Source of the DNA: Sediminicola sp963974715
Lineage (GTDB): Bacteria > Bacteroidota > Bacteroidia > Flavobacteriales > Flavobacteriaceae
DNA length: 64,000 bases
NCBI GenBank assembly: GCA_963974715.1
Contig: CAXBDK010000014.1
Location: 1-64,000 of the forward strand
Direction: 5' to 3'
Under the pieces are notes generated by a model. The model searched no databases. It had not been told where the DNA came from and saw nothing but the letters and a program-made list of their open reading frames with translations. This document shows positions 59,585 to 64,000 of the stretch, in pieces. The position numbers were made by a program, and so were the translations under genes. Position 1 is the stretch's first letter, and every line of letters begins with the position of its first letter.

Positions 59585-61678
59585 ATGAGCAAAGCTATTT
59601 ATATCGCCACCACAGGTCCCAATAGTGGAAAATCGATCATTTCGTTGGGCCTGATGCAACTATTGTTGGGAAGGGCCGCCAAAGTCGGATATTTTAGGCC
59701 CATTATAGACGATTTTCCACCGGATGGGATGGACAATCATATCAATACCATGATCTCACATTTTGATCTGGAACTTGAATTTTCGGACGCCTATGCCTTT
59801 ACCCGCAGCCAGCTAGTACAAAAGCTCAACCAGGGCAAGGAGGATGAGATCATTGGCACCATCATCGGAAAATACAAGGAACTGGAAGGGCGGTTCGACT
59901 TTATTCTGGTGGAGGGTTCCGATTTTTCAGGGGAGGACAATATCATAGAATGGGACATCAATGTACTTATGGCCAAGAACTTGGGCATTCCCACCCTTAT
60001 TCTCTCCAGTGCCGTGGGGAAAAGTATGGCAGATCTTATAGGAAATCTTTGGATGGCCTATGATTCCTTTAAGGAAAAAGGGGTACAGGTACTGGCCGTA
60101 GTGGCCAACAAGGTACAGGAAAAGGATTTGGATGGGGTAATAGAAGGCCTGCGAAAAAATTTACCGACAGAGGTGTTGGTCAACGCGATCCCCTTTCAGA
60201 CCGTCCTCTCCAATCCCACCCTAAAGGAAATCGTGGGTCAATTGGATGGAAAGGTCCTTTTTGGAGAGGATTTTTTGAACAATCAGGCCGGTTTTTTTAG
60301 TGTAGGTGCCATGCAGTTGCGCAATTATCTTACCCATTTAAAGGAGGATAGCTTGGTAATAACCCCAGGTGATCGTGCCGATATCATTCTTGGCGCACTG
60401 CAGGCCAATGTGTCCGCCAACTATCCCATGATATCGGGAATAGTGCTGACAGGGGGATTGGTTCCCGAAGATTCCATCATAAAACTTATTGAAGGGCTTT
60501 CGGAAGTGGTACCCATCATTTCCGTTCAAGGGGGCACTTTTTCCATAACCAATAGGATAGGGGATATCAAACCCAGGATGTACGCAGGCAACCTTCAGAA
60601 AATTTCGACTTCCCTGCAGATGTTCCAAAACCATATCTCGGTGGAAGCCTTGGCCGAAAAGTTGATCACCTTTAGGGCCATTGGCATCACCCCCCGGATG
60701 TTCCAGTATAATTTGGTACAAAGGGCAAGGGCGATAAAGAAGCATATCGTCCTGCCTGAGGGAAGCGATGAGCGAATATTGATGGCAGCGAAGGAACTGG
60801 TGGACTCCCAAACGGTCTCCATTACATTGTTGGGAGATCTTACGGAAATCGAGGAAAGGAACCTACGGTTCGATATAGGGCTGGACCTTGCCAAGGTCAC
60901 CATTATCAACCCTACCACATCCCCTTATTTTGAAAGTTATTCCAACACCCTCTATGAACTGCGCAAACACAAGAACGTGAATTTGGCCATGGCGAGGGAC
61001 CTGATGGAGGATGTATCCTATTTTGGCACCATGATGGTCTATATGGGCCACGCCGATGGAATGGTCTCGGGAGCGGTACATACGACCCAGCATACCATTA
61101 GACCGGCCCTGCAGTTCATTAAGACCAAACCTGGCATTTCCGTGGTTTCCTCCGTTTTTTTTATGTGCCTGACCGATCGTGTCACCGTTTTTGGCGATTG
61201 CGCCATTAACCCTAACCCCACGGCGGAAGAGCTGGCCCAGATAACCATCCTCTCCGCGGAAACCAGTTTGGCCTTTGGGATAGAGCCCAAGGTGGCCATG
61301 TTGTCCTATTCCTCGGGCACCTCCGGTATGGGCGAAGACGTGGACAAGGTCCGGAAGGCCACCGAATTGGTAAAGGAACTTAGGCCGTCCCTTAAAATAG
61401 AGGGCCCCATTCAATACGATGCGGCCGTGGACAGCAAAGTGGGGAAAAGTAAATTACCGGATTCGGAAGTGGCGGGTCAGGCGAGTGTCTTTATCTTTCC
61501 GGACCTGAACACGGGCAACAACACCTATAAGGCCGTACAGCGGGAAACCGGTGCCCTGGCCATTGGCCCGGTACTGCAGGGACTTAACAAGCCCGTAAAC
61601 GATCTGAGCAGGGGCTGTACCGTCAGCGATATCTTTAATACCGTGGTCATAACCGCCATACAGGCACAGGGACTTTAA
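59585..61678 (+). CDS. pta: Phosphate acetyltransferase
   Basis: This 697-residue enzyme interconverts acetyl-CoA and acetyl phosphate. The N-terminal BioD-like P-loop domain begins AIYIATTGPNSGKSIISLGLMQLL, followed by the DRTGG regulatory domain (around residues 215-330). The catalytic PTA domain, from about residue 375, has RAIKKHIVLPEGSDERILMAAKEL, MARDLMEDVSYFGTMMVYMGHADGMVSGAVHTT, SSVFFMCLTDRVTVFGDCAINPNPTAEELAQI and MLSYSSGTSGMGEDVDKV, and ends IQYDAAVDSKVGKSKLPDSEVAGQASVFIFPDLNTGNNTYKAVQRE. Full length, type II. It is 13 bases before ackA. Confidence 0.97.
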   Translation: MSKAIYIATTGPNSGKSIISLGLMQLLLGRAAKVGYFRPIIDDFPPDGMDNHINTMISHFDLELEFSDAYAFTRSQLVQKLNQGKEDEIIGTIIGKYKELEGRFDFILVEGSDFSGEDNIIEWDINVLMAKNLGIPTLILSSAVGKSMADLIGNLWMAYDSFKEKGVQVLAVVANKVQEKDLDGVIEGLRKNLPTEVLVNAIPFQTVLSNPTLKEIVGQLDGKVLFGEDFLNNQAGFFSVGAMQLRNYLTHLKEDSLVITPGDRADIILGALQANVSANYPMISGIVLTGGLVPEDSIIKLIEGLSEVVPIISVQGGTFSITNRIGDIKPRMYAGNLQKISTSLQMFQNHISVEALAEKLITFRAIGITPRMFQYNLVQRARAIKKHIVLPEGSDERILMAAKELVDSQTVSITLLGDLTEIEERNLRFDIGLDLAKVTIINPTTSPYFESYSNTLYELRKHKNVNLAMARDLMEDVSYFGTMMVYMGHADGMVSGAVHTTQHTIRPALQFIKTKPGISVVSSVFFMCLTDRVTVFGDCAINPNPTAEELAQITILSAETSLAFGIEPKVAMLSYSSGTSGMGEDVDKVRKATELVKELRPSLKIEGPIQYDAAVDSKVGKSKLPDSEVAGQASVFIFPDLNTGNNTYKAVQRETGALAIGPVLQGLNKPVNDLSRGCTVSDIFNTVVITAIQAQGL

Positions 61679-61691
61679 GAAGATAAGAAAT

Positions 61692-62891
61692 ATGAATATT
61701 TTAATTTTAAATTCAGGAAGTTCCTCCATAAAATATCAGTTGATCTCTATGCCCTCCGAGAAAGTATTGGGGCAGGGAACGATGGAAAAAATAGGATCTA
61801 CCGATGCCATTTTTAAGTTCGGGACCGCTACGTTTTCCATGGAGGAAATCCTTTTTATTAAAGACCATGATCATGGACTGCGTAAAATGGTGGACATTTT
61901 AACAGATCCGGATAAGGGCATAGTGGAACGGGCCGGGGACATCCATGCCGTGGGGCATAGGGTGGTACACGGGGGCAATTTATTTTCGGGACCCACCTTG
62001 GTGGACCAAAAGGTAAAGGACGATATACGAGACCTGTTTACGCTGGCTCCCTTGCACAACCCCCATAACTGGGCGGGAATCGAACTGGCCGGGAATATTT
62101 TTGAAGGAGCGGTGCAAGTAGCTGTATTTGATACCGCATTTCATCAGACCATGCCGTCAAGGGCCAAAAGATATGCACTTCCCAATGCCCTTTTTCTGGA
62201 ACATACCATACAGGCGTACGGCTTTCACGGGATCAGTCATAAATACGTTTCCGGTCTGGCCGTGGAATATCTCGACAAAGCTACCTCGAAGGTCATTTCG
62301 GTTCATTTGGGAAATGGTTGCAGTATGACCGCTGTGGTAAACGGGCAGAGCATGGACCACAGTCTTGGTTTTACACCGGCCAATGGCCTTATCATGGGTA
62401 CGCGCAGCGGGGATATAGACCATTCGATCATTTTTCATCTGGTTCATAATTTGGGGTATGCGCTTAAGGAAGTCGAAGACTTGTTATTACGGGAAAGCGG
62501 AATGTTCGGACTTACGGGATTTAATGACCTAAGGGATGTGGAAGCCGCCGCCGCTAAAGGGGATGAGGAGTGTCTTTTGGCCCTGGAGATGAACGCTTAC
62601 CGTATAAAGAAATACATAGGTGCCTATGCCGCTGCCATGAACGGACTGGATGCCATTGTATTTACTGCCGGAATCGGGGAAAATTCCAGTACCCTTCGTA
62701 AACTGGTATGTGATCGAATGGAATATTTGGGAATTATACTGGATGCCGATAAAAACGTACAAAAATCCATTGGTATCCACGAAATAAATACCTTGTCTTC
62801 CCCTGTTAAGATTTTGGTGGTCCCCACAAATGAAGAACTGGAAATTGCGAGGCAGGCCTTTGGCCTTGTGAAGGGCGATCAAGTATCGTAA
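61692..62891 (+). CDS. ackA: Acetate kinase
   Basis: This 399-residue enzyme makes ATP and acetate from acetyl phosphate. It begins MNILILNSGSSSIKYQLI (N-SGSSSxK signature). It has HAVGHRVVHGGNLFSGP, LAPLHNPHNWAGIELA, VAVFDTAFHQTMP with the catalytic Asp, YGFHGISHKYV, HLGNGCSMTAVVNGQSMDHSLGFTPANGLIMGTRSGDID and FTAGIGENSSTLRK. Full length. Co-transcribed with pta. Confidence 0.98.
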   Translation: MNILILNSGSSSIKYQLISMPSEKVLGQGTMEKIGSTDAIFKFGTATFSMEEILFIKDHDHGLRKMVDILTDPDKGIVERAGDIHAVGHRVVHGGNLFSGPTLVDQKVKDDIRDLFTLAPLHNPHNWAGIELAGNIFEGAVQVAVFDTAFHQTMPSRAKRYALPNALFLEHTIQAYGFHGISHKYVSGLAVEYLDKATSKVISVHLGNGCSMTAVVNGQSMDHSLGFTPANGLIMGTRSGDIDHSIIFHLVHNLGYALKEVEDLLLRESGMFGLTGFNDLRDVEAAAAKGDEECLLALEMNAYRIKKYIGAYAAAMNGLDAIVFTAGIGENSSTLRKLVCDRMEYLGIILDADKNVQKSIGIHEINTLSSPVKILVVPTNEELEIARQAFGLVKGDQVS

Positions 62892-63067
62892 AAACTGTTC
62901 CAAAGAGGATTTACTTCCCTTGTGGGCAATTGTTTCGATTCCCATAAAATGGGTCTTATAGCAGATGCTATGCATTGAAGAAGATTTGGTTTTTTTCCTT
63001 TGAATACCTTGAGCACTTGTCCCGAGGTTGTTGACTTTTGGAACATTGATCCTTCAGAATATCATAT
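62892..63067. other. Short intergenic gap, nothing recognised
   Basis: About 175 bases between ackA and the patatin gene. No hairpin terminator or consensus promoter is clear. Confidence 0.4.
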
Positions 63068-63835
63068 ATGAAAATAGGTTTGGCATTGTCGGGCGGGGGA
63101 GTACGGGGCATCGCCCATATTGGGGCCATAAAGGCCTTGGAGGAGGCGGGGATCCATCCTACACATATTGCGGGCACGAGCGCAGGCGCCATTGTGGGGG
63201 CCCTATATGCGGGCGGGTATAGCTGTGATGAAATGCTGCATTTCTTTAAGTCGGTACAAATATTTTCCTTGAACACCTACGCCCTTCATAAACCGGGATT
63301 CTTGGATACCGAAAAATTTTATGAAAGTTTTAAAAAATACTTTCCAACAGACCATTTTGACCATTTGGAAAAATCGTTGCAGCTAACGGCCACCAATATC
63401 CTGGAGGGAACGCCAACGGTATTCAAAGAAGGTCCCTTGATCATGAAAATCCTTGCCTCTGCGGCCTATCCCGGCGTTTTTACACCTGTAAAGATCAACG
63501 GGGAGTATTATTTTGATGGGGGATTGCTGAACAATTTTCCCGTTGATCTGTTAAAGCCCTACTGTACCACCATTATAGGGGTCTATGTAAATCCATTTGA
63601 AAAGGTAGCGATTACGGACCTAAGGCATTCGTACAATGTAATGGAAAGGGCCTTACGCATTAAAATGGCCGATGAGCCCCTTTCAAAATTCAGGGACTGT
63701 GACCTGCTCATCAGCCCCATGAGCCTAAGGATGTACGGCACTTTTTCCTTAAAGAATGCCGATGCCATATTTCAATTGGGTTATGCAGCTGCCAAAGAAT
63801 CCCTATTTACCCAAAAAGGATTGGAATTTCCATAA
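63068..63835 (+). CDS. Patatin-like phospholipase
   Basis: This 255-residue lipid acyl hydrolase has a Ser-Asp dyad. The oxyanion loop is MKIGLALSGGGVRGIAHIGAIKALEEAGIHP, the nucleophile elbow THIAGTSAGAIVGALYAGGY (GTSAG), and the catalytic Asp is in NGEYYFDGGLLNNFPVDLL (DGG). It resembles the RssA group of short bacterial patatins. No signal peptide is seen, so a cytoplasmic or inner-membrane-face location is likely. The start ATG follows a weak ribosome-binding context. The remaining 165 bases to the window end hold no gene that I can support. Confidence 0.92.
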   Translation: MKIGLALSGGGVRGIAHIGAIKALEEAGIHPTHIAGTSAGAIVGALYAGGYSCDEMLHFFKSVQIFSLNTYALHKPGFLDTEKFYESFKKYFPTDHFDHLEKSLQLTATNILEGTPTVFKEGPLIMKILASAAYPGVFTPVKINGEYYFDGGLLNNFPVDLLKPYCTTIIGVYVNPFEKVAITDLRHSYNVMERALRIKMADEPLSKFRDCDLLISPMSLRMYGTFSLKNADAIFQLGYAAAKESLFTQKGLEFP

Positions 63836-64000
63836 TCCACGATACCGCAGCATGTAGATCTGCCCCTTGGGGAGTGAAAGGGCCAAGTCATCCCTCCCTT
63901 ACCGACAACTTTTTAGAATAATCTTGAGACCACTATTTCTTGGTTATTTACCAATCGGCCAATAATGATTAATAATCAAAAAAAATGATTTATATCATCC

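Noticed and set aside
1..64000. CRISPR array, restriction-modification, toxin-antitoxin or retron system
   Set aside because: No regular repeat-spacer pattern and no cas, methyltransferase, nuclease-toxin or reverse transcriptase gene was found on either strand.

Overview
The window looks like a chromosomal segment of a Flavobacteriaceae-type Bacteroidota. The evidence is: promoters of the form TTG, 18-19 bases, TAnnTTTG ahead of both tRNAs and the HU gene; a secreted protease with a type IX secretion C-terminal signal; and clade-typical genes (DUF4290, DUF2911, BshB1, a fused CcsBA, an NrtR-like galactose regulator, and a MurA with Asp in place of the catalytic Cys). I do not assign a genus.

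Layout. (1) 0-11.2 kb is a visibly AT-rich accessory block. It holds a secreted metalloprotease, a small secreted protein, two GIGT-repeat surface proteins (one broken by a single-base frameshift), and a compact minus-strand mobilization/replication module: HTH protein, P-loop helicase, CHC2/Toprim primase, MobC-like protein, relaxase and a membrane protein. It ends at the 3' end of a tRNA-Met, where a pair of 10-bp direct repeats resembles integrase arm sites. No integrase is present in the window. (2) 11.2-19.8 kb is core: START-like protein, class-IV aminotransferase, YqgE, HU, Fmt-RecQ-ATPase, and DUF493-DUF4290-MurA. (3) 19.8-32 kb is mixed and carries several gene relics: a hairpin repeat array, a truncated AhpD-like gene, a relic downstream of a VOC gene, and an M20 amidohydrolase with two in-frame ochre codons. 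It also carries pirin, a phosphodiesterase-alkaline phosphatase fusion, a photolyase/SDR/SRPBCC operon with an operator-like inverted repeat, and a MITE-like element with perfect 19-bp terminal inverted repeats. (4) 33-44 kb holds galK-galT with an NrtR-like regulator and a symmetrical half-site cluster, a PIG-L deacetylase / 33-residue membrane protein / sodium:solute symporter operon, and a DUF2520-KdsC-Maf-lipoprotein-MscS operon. (5) 44-54 kb holds CcsBA, a trans-sulfuration enzyme, BshB1, and two tandem TPR sensor kinases without response regulators. (6) 54.3-64 kb holds tRNA-His, a structured non-coding stretch, an M28 peptidase, CbpA-CbpM, PfkB, Pta-AckA and a patatin.

How the genes work together. 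The mobilization genes are linked by 4-base overlaps and act as one unit for DNA processing. GalK and GalT form the Leloir steps under a local regulator. PfkB, Pta and AckA link sugar phosphate to acetate and ATP. Photolyase, SDR and SRPBCC fit the usual light-induced cluster.

I did not find a wholly new defence or toxin system. The best candidates for undescribed biology are the 33-residue membrane protein translationally wedged between the deacetylase and the symporter, the covarying hairpin repeats after murA, and the MITE-like element. All calls come from reading the sequence; no database search was run.
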